DNA of 64,000 nt. It comes from Brachycybe producta (taxonomy: Eukaryota; Arthropoda; Diplopoda; Playtdesmida; Andrognathidae). The notes beneath the pieces are model-generated. The model ran no database searches and was not told the origin of the DNA. It saw only the letters and a program-made list of their open reading frames with translations. Location: positions 1,374,501 to 1,438,500 of the forward strand of contig JAUPFP010000021.1 in the NCBI GenBank assembly GCA_036925085.1. The letters are read 5' to 3'. Numbering within the stretch: the first letter of the stretch is position 1; each line of letters begins with the position of its first letter. Of the stretch, positions 21,660 through 33,640 are shown piece after piece. Both the position numbers and the translations under genes were made by a program.

Positions 21660-24600
21660 GTAAGTTTTGTTTTTCTTCTTCCTCGCCGTAGTAACAAGTC
21701 GTACTGATGGCGAAGTGAGGTAGGAAGGGAGGGAGGGAGAGGTTTTCTTCGGAACAGCTCAAACGGCGCGGGCGACGTCTTTCTTCTTTTACGTCCGCCC
21801 ACCCACCATCCTCTTGCAACCAATTTTTCTTAGCTTATTCTAGTCTTTTACCGTATCTCTTCAAAGTGACTCATTTATATTATTCAATTCAAATAAATCT
21901 CGTCTGCATTTTATCGTTATCAAACGAATTATAAATCGTTATGCGTTTCATTTTTCCTTATTTTGTTTTTATTTTGATGTTTGTGACGTCATCACTTGTT
22001 TATTTTTCACAGCTGTTTTTTGGGGTGGGTTGTTTTTTTGTTGTTTGTGATTATTTCATATCAGGTGACATCTTGGTCGTACAAAACAAATGCAATAAAA
22101 AAATTGTGTTTGTTTAGTGCTGCAACAAAAAAAAAAAGTTGTCCGCGAATAAACAACAACCGACTTCGTTCAATAATCAAATCCACTCGTATTTAAAATG
22201 GAAGAAACATCGTTCCTAAACAGTGAAAGGAGGATTCCAGAAGAAAGGCTCAAATTCAAGAAGGAAACTCATATTAAGACTTGGATTCGAACTCTCAAAA
22301 CGGGATTCCAACTTAGAAAAAAACACTTGTTTTATTAAGTTCTCTTTAAAAGTGGTTTTCTATCGTTGACCTTTGAACTTCAACTTGAGTTGTTGAAGTT
22401 CAAAGTGTAAAGTTTCATTCTTGAATTTAGAGATCTTAGCACTTGAACTCTCTGAGCAGGGTACCAACAGAGAAACATTTGTTCAAGGTCGATGGTTTTT
22501 TAAAAAACCTCCTCAAAAGGGGTTCAAGTTGAGAGTTTACATTTTTCTATTGTATTTGATCACAAGGTTATTCTAAATTCATTCAAGGATCATTTTGACG
22601 TCATTAATTGGTTCCGGTAATCATTTGCGAGCCCGTAAGTCTCTTAGACTTGAACAAAACATTGACGTAACTTCCGTAAAACAAACTGCTTTTGCGAGAA
22701 TCCAAAGTGCGTTCCATAATGAAATCCATTGCTTGATTTTGCAATGCATCGTAAAAGGTGTGTTCAGGTGCAACTTAAATGTGTTTTAGAAACTAAAAGA
22801 ACAGTTGCTCAATCCACTTAATAATAGTATTTTAATGTTGATTATCGTTCAAAATAAGCTTTTTTTAAAATGTTATTCGATGTTTATCGATGATATTCGG
22901 TCTTTAAAAAGGTTTCATTTTGAAAGATAATCCACATGAAAATATTATTAAGAGGTGGGACGAATCCGAAATTTTCTCGAATCCTAAAAGATTCTCAAAT
23001 CCTTTATTATTCATTAAGAAAGATACAAATAAATGAAATATTAAATATTAAATTATTAATAATTAAAACAGTGTGGCTGGCATTCAGGGGTCCGCCACAA
23101 GGTGATTGATAGTGGTGATCCGGTTTGCAACAATCGCCGGTTTTTTTTTTTGCTTAGTGAACGCACCTATTGGATGTTATTGGAGTTAAAACTAATTTTA
23201 CCGAAGTTTTTTTTAGGTTAGGATTCAAAAGATTGGAAAAAAGCGCGAAGATTCGAGTTTTCGGATCTCGAATATTTTTCACTATTCGCGGGATTCGAAT
23301 GGCCCATCCCTACTATTAAGTGATTGCGCTTCTAGTTTTCTAAAAACACTTTCTAGTTTTTTGCTTTACCGAAAGACGGAATAAACGAAGAGTTTGAAAA
23401 TGAGCTTTTCCTAAATAAAAAAAAACCTGTTTTTAAGTTTTTGTTTGTAATTTGTTTTATGATTCGATTGTTTTCTAAAGATATTGACAAAACGGCGACC
23501 CAAAAAAAATGGTACAAAAATGATATTAAAACATATTTTTATATCGTTTTTATGTGTGTTTAAATTGGTGACGTCATCTCATAATAATAATAATAATCAT
23601 ATAAAGAAAAATTGCAAGGATATTAATACATATAATATTAGTAATAAATTATAAAACAAAATGGAAATAAAACGTTTGATTGCGTTTTGTTTTTTTGATT
23701 GATTGATTGAGCAGCTGTTAAAATTGTGTGTCGCAATAAGAGAGAAATCGCGTTTACACCACAGTAAGAATAATAATTTAATGGCGTTTTTCCCTCTCGT
23801 TTTTACTCAATTGTTAGGTGGTTGAGGGAGGGAGGGGGGGGGGGCTCCTCCTTAGGGCGTTGGTCGTTTCAACAGTTGTTGAAAAATGTCACCTGGTATT
23901 ATTTTTTTTGTTGGGTGTTGTCTGTCTCGCACTTTTTTACGCCACTTGTACTAAGGTAAAATTATCAACATTGGTACCTTTACTTTTGACGGGCAGTTAG
24001 AAATCGGTCAGAACTTCAGTTGGCTCCGCCCTTGTTATGACGACTGGCAACTTCTAATATTGGTTGGTTATGTAGTCTGACGTTGAAAAGGGCGGAGCAT
24101 GTGATTTCAGACTACATAACAAGCCAATTAGAAGTTGCCGTTCGTCATAAAAAGGGCGGAGCCTACTTTTGTTCGTCCCGTTTTCTAATTGCCTGTGGAA
24201 GGACGTCATCGTGAAATGGCGATTAGAAACGCGGCGTAAGAGTATTTTTTTAAAAAAAATAATCATTTGTTTCATATCCTTTTTACAAAAATAAATGAAA
24301 ATCACTGATTTGAAATTTCTCATATAGTTTATTTTGAAAGATAATAATGAAAATAAGTTTAGCTCACTTTTTTTTCTTTATCTAGCTTTTATTTTTTGCT
24401 AAAACATTTTCAATTTTTTTTAATTTAAAGAGGAACAAAAAAAAGTTACAGATAGAAAAATTCTATTTACATTGTTATTTCTTTAAATTTGCATATTATG
24501 CAAATGAAAACATGAAAAGAATAGAAAAAATCTATATTTATGGAGGGAGGGAGTTATGGCGGTGTTCTATGAAATTTCATAATGTAAAACAACAAGAACC

Positions 24601-26679
24601 CCTCCCCCCAAAAAAAGTATTTTGAGAACTTTTTTTTACAGGCAAGTGTTGCCCACCAGTAAAATTTTGTTTGTCCCGCCCCTTTTATGAGCGTCAGACC
24701 AAATATCAACCAATTAGAAATTGAAAAGGTCGGGGAATGTGACGTCATACTCAGTAACAAACCAATTAGAAATTGATGACGCTCATAAAAGGGCGTGGCA
24801 AACAAAATTCTAATGCTGGGCACACTTGCCTGTCTTTTTTTTTTTTGCATCCATTTTTCAAAGTGAGGTTGGGTTGGTGGGGGGGTGGGTGCAAATAATG
24901 AAGAGGAGTTAAAGGGGTAAAAGGGAGGGGTGGTTATATTACCCCCGTTATTTCCTCTCATTTACATGTTCTTCATTTTTTTGTTGTGTTTGTGGTCGTC
25001 GTATGTCGAAGGTGACAAGTGTACGAAGAAGGGTGACAGCTTTAAATGAAGGGGGGGTTTCTCTTCCCCCTCCCCTTTCACCCCTCAGTAATTTTCAACC
25101 CCTTCTTTTTTTTTCTGATATAATTTCATATAATATTAACGAAAGCAACGTTAATGAGATATATTCCCGTGTATATCTTAAAAAAGAAACCCCTTTTTCC
25201 CCTGTTGCGTTATTGTCCTTTTTTTGGTTGCAATTGACAAATCGAATTGGACTTGTGGCGACACCTGCATTATTACGTCAGTCAGTGTATTTTGCATTAA
25301 TAATGATGACGACGACGACGGAAGATAACTTGAACCCCGTCCCTTCAACTCGTCTCCATTGTGTGTGACATTCATTAACACTCCTCCTTCTCCTCCTCCT
25401 TTCTTTATTTAAATAATTTGAAAGATAATACTTTTAAACCAAACCCTCCGCAATCACCCCTCTCTCTCCTCATCTCTGTCAAACAAGAGTGGGGTGGGAG
25501 GGCCATAACACGTGCAAGAAAATGGTGCGCGCTGTCACGTGTTATAGTGTGTGTGTGTGTGGAAGCTAATTTTCTATATTGGAGTAGGAAAGGGTGGGGT
25601 TGGGGGGTGAGGGAATTGTGAATTAGTATTAAAAATAGAACTTTAAAAAAGTGCTAATGATGTGTGTGTTCTTTTTAAGAAATTGGTCCTTCTAGTCTGG
25701 ATTTTCATTTGGAGAGAGAGAGAGAGAGAGAGAAAGGCACAAATTCAAGAAATGAAACCTTCGAATTGGTTCTTTTCCCATTTTGATTTGGGATCAAGGT
25801 TTAACAACATCCCAAGACAGGCTGTTAAAAATCGGGGAGAACACAAGTTGGTTCCGAAGACAGAAGACATTTGAAAAAATGAAGAAAACTTAAAACTTTT
25901 GAACTCTCTGAACAAGGAGGAGGACTGTTGGCTCAAAGAGGGGGGGGGGGAGAGGGTTCAAGCTTAGACTATGAATAGAAATAGACGGAGCGTGAACCAT
26001 AGGAGCTGCTAAAAGATAGTGGAACCAAGATGACTCAGCAGTTTATCCCAAGAATGTCAGGTTTAGCGATGAGTGTTGCCCACAGTCACGTGACAAGTAC
26101 CTTTTGTCATGTTGATCCCAAGGTCTATCCCTATTCATTCTCTCTAAGGCTTCATTCAAGTTGTAATTCAAGTGCTAAGTTGCTTAACGAAAGAAGCAAA
26201 CAGTAAAAACGTTGTGGGATTAGTATGTGTTTGGAATTCCACCTTCCAGATAATAATAAAAGCTTTTGTTTAAATTATTTCAACATTTTTTTTTATTGAA
26301 TTTGGAAATTAAGTTCTCTCTACAAAATAACAATAAAAGAAAGTTATGTAAATATGTCGGTTTGTCAGTTGGGGTTTTTTTTTGGTGCCGCCTAACTTAT
26401 GCAATTCGCGCCGTAATCCAAAATGCCCTGTTTCCATTGGATCAAAACACACTGAGGTAAAAGGAAAATTTGATTTATATAAAAATAAATAGGAAATTCT
26501 TTAAATCTAAAACTATTTTCAATTCTTAATTTTGATTTAATGGAAACAGGGGTAATCAGGTGTGGTGGGGTGAATGGTTTGTACTTTCCGTGCGTACAAA
26601 CACACCTGTACGCGTGCCACCCATGTTATCTCTTGTTTCCTCCTCTTATTTGTTAGTGAGATTCAAAGAGAGAGAGATT

Positions 26680-26715
<36 letters not shown>

Positions 26716-29700
26716 CAAAGAGAGAGAGAGATTCAAAGAGAGAGAGAGAGAGAGAGATTCAAAGAGAGAGAGAGAGATTCAAAGAGAGAGATGCAAAGAA
26801 AGAAAGAGCGAGCGAGAGAGAGAGATTCAAAGAGAGAGAGAGAGATGCAAAGAGAGAGAGAGATTCAAAGAGAGAGAGAGAGAGATGCAAAGAAAGAAAG
26901 AGCGAGAGAGAGAGAGAGAGAGAGAGAGATTCAAAGAGAGAGAGAGAGAGAGAGATGCAAAGAAAGAAAGGGCGAGAGAGAGAGAGAGAGAGAGAGAGAG
27001 ATTCAAAGAGAGAGAGAGAGAGAGATTCAAAGAGAGAGAGAGAGAGAGATTCAAAGAGGGAGAGAGAGAGAGGCAATGAATGCATTATTCAATTTGACGG
27101 CATCTATTATGTATTTATTTTGACGGTGTTTTTCGCATTTTTCGATTCGTTTCTATGCAAAGCCAAGTGAATATTACTATTATTATTATTAATGGTTAAC
27201 TGTATATTCAGAAGAGAAGAACAACACTGGCTATATATAATGATCACGTGATATCACTTTTAATACCACCCTCTCTATTAAGGGGTGGAGGGGCTTCACC
27301 ATCTCCAGGTCGGTTTTTGTTTGATTTATTCTTCTTTTGACAGAAAAATCAACAAATTTGTTGTTTAATTTGACAGACTTTTGAGACGATCTTCTTGCTT
27401 TTAGATTTTTTTAATTTCGTTTTTAATTGGTGTTGGATGGCCATGTCTACTTATGCGCGGAGATTTCTGGTACAAATATTAAATGCAGTTCAAAAGTTAA
27501 CCACAGTAAATTTTCTAGTGAGAGAGAGAGAGAGCACTCAATTTGACTGAATGAGGGATTAAAATGTCACAAAATACACAACTGTTTAACAGGAAGTGAC
27601 ACAAAATCATTTAACCACAGGTTAAGTCTCTTATAAATATGTAAACATTCAAAAGAACCGGGATTCTAGCTTGTCTCCAGTTAGGTGGCGCTGATCAAGC
27701 GCCAAATTGAACAAACGCCAAACTGAATAAACGCCAAACTGAATAAGCGCCAAATGGAAGAAACGCCAAACTGAATAAAAGCCAAAAATTTGGCGGTTAT
27801 TCAGTTTGGCGCTTATTCAGTCGCCCCCTTGGTTATGGTACAGGGTTGGCCTGATTTAAACGAAATAATTAAATCACTTCAGTTGAAATCATTGATTAAA
27901 TAATGTTTAATAAAAAAAGTATAATTTAATAAATAAAATCGTTAATTAATCAGAAGAAGAAAAATCCACGATTTAATAAAAAGAAATCATGAGTTTTTTA
28001 AAAAAATTCTTCCAATATCCTGGTTAATGGTAACTATAGTTAATTTTTGTAATGGAAACACGAGGTATTGGGGGGGGGTGCCATATAGCAAGCAATCAAT
28101 GCAGCTAGCTATGTTTCTGCAGCTTAACGAACGTTCAATAAGGGCAAAGCACTAGCGTTTGAGCATTTTAACTTGGTGTGAGCATGCGCGCATTGCCGTC
28201 TATTGTTTTATATAGGAAAGTGATTGCATATTAACGTCAGCAGCGCCATCTATTGTTTAATGTACGCAGTCTACTGTAAAGTCGACCAATAGATGGCTCT
28301 GCTAACGTTAATCTGCAATCTTTTTCCTATGTAAAACAATAAACGGTACTGCGCATGCTCATACCAAGTTAGAATGCTCAAACGCTAGTAGGGCAAAACT
28401 TGGCTCAGCTCTGCAGCTTCTTGAGACAGGCGATTAGAAATCGGAACGAACACAAGTTGGCTCCGCCCTTTTTATGACGACTGGCAACTTCTAATTGGTT
28501 TATTGTGTGGTTCGACGTTGAAAAGGGGCGGAGCATGTAACCACAGACTACATAAAAAAAAACAATATTAGAAGTTGCCGGTCGTCATTAAAAGGGCGGA
28601 GACAACTTCTGTTTGTCCCGATTTCTAATTGCCTGTCTTCATTTCGTGCAGTTTGCACGACAGGGTTTTAATATGATTATGTGGGAGGAGGGGGGGAGGG
28701 TATCCATTTGTATCATCATACATATATTATGTGTGTTATATCAACAAGATTATAATTCGTCTCTCTTAATTCACAAAGATAAAAAAATATCGTTTTTGAT
28801 ATTTTCCGAATGTTAGTTTTTTTTAAAAAAAAATGTTTAACATCAAGAGTTGCATTTTGTGACATCGTGTTTTAATTTGCATCATAGTTTATTTTTTAAG
28901 TTTCGATGAGAAGAAGAACGGGGGGGGGGGAGGGGGAGAGAAAACTGATTTTAGTAATATATGTAGATTTGGAAAGAGAATTCGATATAAAAAAAACATC
29001 TTCATTTGCATAAACTACATTACATTAGCATGTTAATGTTTATCATTTCAGTTTTGCTCATGAGGAGAGGGCCCCCCTTCTCCCAATATACACTGATATT
29101 ATTATAGGGTAAAGCAAGCTCAATTGGTTGGAATAAGAACATAGTAAGAACGGTCTTTGATTCTTCGTTTTTTAGTTTTAGTTATGGTTATGGTGGGCCC
29201 AACTGGGCCGCAATAACGGCTCACAGGGGTTAGGGCAAAGCAAATTGTTTCTTAATTTGGGAAAAAATAGAGCAATTGCAATGATGCTTTTTTGTAATAC
29301 AAAAAAATGCTGGTTAGAGGCTAGATAATCTAGCCTCTAATCAACATTAGTTTTTATCTAAACAGTAGTTACTTCAAAATTGGCTCACGGGCCACCAATT
29401 GAGAAACAATTTGCTTGATTATATTTTGCATAAAAATCCGAGTTTTAGAGTAATCTTAAATGTTTATTTTTTATTATATTTATAAGTGAAAAACATAAAA
29501 GAGGAGGAGGACCTGGAGGTGGAGGCGTGAAAATGAGTTGTTTGAACCCCGGTTTTTTTTTTTCCGATTAAGTTTCTTTTAAGCTAATGTTTGCCCTGTT
29601 AACATTATAAATAAATTTGTATATTTATATAATATAAACAAATAAAGAGTTGGTTTAATCGTGAAATAACACGCGAATGAATAATTAGTTATCTAAAAAA

Positions 29701-32700
29701 AAACCTTCCTTTGTTAATATTACAATGGAAGACGAAATGCAATTGATTTCTATAAAGACTAGAAAAGGCAGTTTTTTTTTTTCAGCCTGAAAAATAGATG
29801 TTTTAGAAAAGAAAAAAAAAACGGCAGTTTTAAATTAAATCTGTGTTTGAACCACAATTAAATCGAACAAGCTATTTTTTAACCTCTTGATATTATTCTG
29901 TCTTTTAGAAAAGCAAAATTAAGAGAAAAAACCAGAATATCATTTAGAAAACTAGAAGGGTGAAAATGCAAACATGAAAATGCATTTGAACTGCCATTCT
30001 AGTTCAATGATTATCTTTCAATATATATAAGCTTTTTGTTATTGAGCTTTTTATACCCTTCTAGTTTCTAAAACACTTTCTTGTTTTTGTTTGTTTGTTA
30101 ACTTTCTACCTAAAAGGTCAGATAATCAAGAATTTGAAAATCAGATTGAAATTTAAAAATCTTATTTCATTTTTAAAATTCATGAATTTTTTTCTGTCTG
30201 CGCGCGTATTCTAAAACATTACTTAAATCAAAGTGGAAACTTAAAGAAAGCTAAACTTTAAACTTACTATAGAGAATGTTATCTTGTGTCATGGTTTAAG
30301 TTTAACTTTATTTTAAGCAACGTTTTTGATTACGGGACGGGAAGAGTAATTCGGAGGCGCTGATCAAGTGCCAAACTAGGAACAAACGCCAATCTGGTAA
30401 TTTAACCCCCAGGTGGTTGAGTTGTTGCAATCAGTGATTGCCTGATTTCAGGGGCTCAACTCATTGTTTTCATTTATAAAAAAAAAAGGAGGGACACAGA
30501 TTGACCATTCGTGAATTAGTTAATTACAAAATATGAGCCTTATGAATGATAGACAGAAAGAGAGATAAGGGTCCAGTTATCTTGTCTGTCAGTCATTAAT
30601 GATTTAAAAAAAAAGCCCAATGGGTGCGTCTGTTTTTATTTGATGTTTGTTTGTTTTGACCATTGTCCACCATTTATGAAAAAAAGAGTATTTTCATGAA
30701 AATAATATAAGCAGCACACACGCAATCATCTTTCAGTGTGGACACACAAAAATGACCACCAGATAATAAGTTGTAAGGGAGAGAGAGAGATTCAAAGAGA
30801 GAGAGAGATTCAAAGAGAGAGAGAGAGATTCAAAGAGAGAGAGAGAGATTCAAAGAGAGAGAGAGAGATTCAAAGAGAGAGAGAGAGAGATTCAAAGAGA
30901 GAGAGAGAGAGAGATTCAAAGAGAGAGAGAGAGAGAGATTCAAAGAGAGAGAGAGAGAGAGATTCAGAGAGAGAGAGAGAGAGATTCAGAGAGAGAGAGA
31001 GAGAGAGATTCAGAGAGAGAGAGAGATTCAAAGAGAGAGAGAGAGATTCAAAGAGAGAGAGAGATTCAAAGAGAGAGAGAGATTCAAAGAGAGAGAGAGA
31101 GAGAGAGAGATTCAAAGAGAGAGAGAGAGATTCAAAGAGAGAGAGAGAGATTCAAAGAGAGAGAGAGAGAGATTCAAAGAGAGAGAGAGAGATTCAAAGA
31201 GAAAGAGAGAGATTCAGAGAGAGAGAGAGATTCAAAGAGAGGGAGAGAGATTCAAAGAGAGAGGGAGAGAGAGAGAGATAGAGGGAAAGAGAGAAAAAGG
31301 AGAGGGAGGGAGAGATACACAGAGAGAAAGATAGACAGAAAGAGTGAAAAAAGTGACCATAATGACAATTTGGCCATTAGATAACCACGTCGTTAAGTTA
31401 TTATTAAAAGTATTAAATGGTCATCTACTGTATGTGTGTGGGGTGTGTCCAGTGATAAATTGCGAAGACTTTTCTCATTGTCGACATCAGAGTGGTCAAT
31501 TAGGGTCAAGTCGGAGAGAGAGAGAGAGAGAGATAAGAGGAACTCATAAGAAGAAGAAGGGGACTTAAGTTATTAATGACCTGCGTGACGTGGAATGTCT
31601 TTCATACTGACCACGGGTTAAGATGAACCCATCATGTTATGTACAGGCAATTAGAAATCGGGATGAACATAAGTTGGCTCCGCCCTTTTTATGACGACCG
31701 GCAACTGCTAATTGGTTGGTTATGTAGTCTGACGTCACATGCTCCGCCCTTTTCAACGTCGAACCACACAACAAACCATTAGAAGTTGCCGGTCGTCATA
31801 AAAAGGGCGGAGCCAACTTCTGTTCGTCCCGTTTCAATTGCCTGTTGTTATGTTGGTTCATTGAGGTGGTTAAACAATATTTCTACTTTTCGAAAACTTA
31901 TTTTTAAAAATCAAATATTATAATTTGTTATAAAAAAAATAGAAATTGTTAGACGGTCGAATGGTAATTTCATAAATGATGAAATTTTCTCATTTTTAAT
32001 GGTGAAAAAATGCATTCCAATTATTATTCCTATTATTTTTTATATATTTCTAGCTTTTTTACTCTTCTACTCTCTTAATTAAGTTCGATTTTTTATTAAA
32101 GGTGCAAAATTGGGGTTCATTGAATTAAAGTGATTTTAAAGTGTAAAACGCATCTCGTTGTTAATTCTGTCTTCTAGAAGAGCAAAATGAAGAGAAACTA
32201 GAAAGTGTTTTAGAAACTAGAAGGGCAAATACCCTCGGCACACATACACAGTTAAATGCATTTAAATATTAAACACGTTCTACAGAGCCCCCTGTGAAGG
32301 GCAAACAAACAATATGTCGTCGAATTCAATTTATTCAGTTAATAATCTGAAAATATTGAGATTAATACTTAAATATAATAATAAATAAACTATTGAAATT
32401 AAAATATTGATTTAGTATTTTAATTTTAAAATATTAATAATTAAAGTCAATTTATATTTGGTTAAATGTGTCCTTAAGTGGATTCCGTATAATTTCACCT
32501 AAACACATTTAATTTGAATTCATTTAACTCATGTTTCTAAAACACTTTAATTTTCTTTTTCTCTTGTTATTTGAGAATAATTTTAAGAGTAGAATAATAA
32601 ATGTTTATAAAAACGTGTTTTAAATTGTTAATTTTAATTATGATATTTTTGTTAATTGTAGCCTAAACATAGTGAATGTTGTAAAAGAGGCTGTCGTTTT

Positions 32701-33528
32701 TTCTCTCTGGTCGAATTTCTTCACCAAGGACAACAACAAAATGTGAATTCCACTAAAGATGCCTGCATGGCTTGTAAGTACTTTAATATATACTATTTAA
32801 TTATTCATCATTATACTTCAATTTTTTTTATTGGTGAAGATATTTCACCTTGAAAAATATGTAAAAATATTGAAACAATTCGTAATGTTGTTTCTAAAAT
32901 AAAGAAAACGTTCGCTTAGACGTTTTATTTTTTTATTTTTTGCTTTAAAATTATACAAAAAAAAAGGTCTTATGGAGCGTAGCATTAGACAGGCAATTAG
33001 AAATCGGGATGAACAGAAGTTGGCTCCGCCCTTTTTATGACGACCGGCAACTTCCAATTGGTTTGTTGTGTTGTTCGACGTTGAAAAGGGCGGAGAGCAT
33101 GTGACGTCGGACTACATAAACCAATTAGAAGTTGCGTTCGTCATAAAAAAGGGCGGAGCCAACTTGTGTTCATCCCGATTTCTAATTGCCTCTCCAGCGG
33201 AGGGACAGAAGCCAAAATATGTATCCAGCCACCTTAAGATTATTTCTCTCCGCCTCTTATTATGCAAATGAGGAAGGCAGTTGATTTTTATTTTAGTTTT
33301 TTTTTGTGTGTTTTGTGGGTTGAATCTGAGCTTCGTTTCTGGTTTGCAATTAATTCTAATTAAGACTAATTTTCTTCTTTTTTTAAAAAAAAAAACGTCT
33401 TTATCCTCCTCTCTCTTTATGGTTTTCCCATGATTCCTTGCACACACGAATCCCTTTTAAAAGAGGTAACACTTTCTTCCCCCCAAGATAACCCCCCCCC
33501 CCCTTTTAACCTCTTTAAAATTTCACCT

Positions 33529-33561
<33 letters not shown>

Positions 33562-33595
33562 TTCTCTCTCTCTCTTTCTCTCCTCTCTCTCTCTT

Positions 33596-33640
<45 letters not shown>

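Larger units (their letters stand above)
21660..32661 (+). other. TMEM59 intron 1 (11.0 kb)
   Basis: Holds family A copies (23991, 24638, 28426, 31643), family B copies, a hAT-like insertion, a family C copy, two GA arrays, the 241-bp element at 28149, a (TTA)n tract near 27178, TTCAAG-rich repeats (22237-22545, 25735-25965) and several TCACGTGA motifs. No other coding exon is supported. Confidence 0.75.

Noticed and set aside
24554..24961. 135-codon minus-strand frame
   Set aside because: Crosses a family A variant and low-complexity flanks; no recognisable protein.
26560..27170. Arg/Glu-rich 190-codon frames and Leu/Ser-rich antisense frames
   Set aside because: They are translations of a GA dinucleotide array with a recurring spacer.
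30736..31281. 181-codon Arg/Glu-rich frame
   Set aside because: Same cause: GA array 2.
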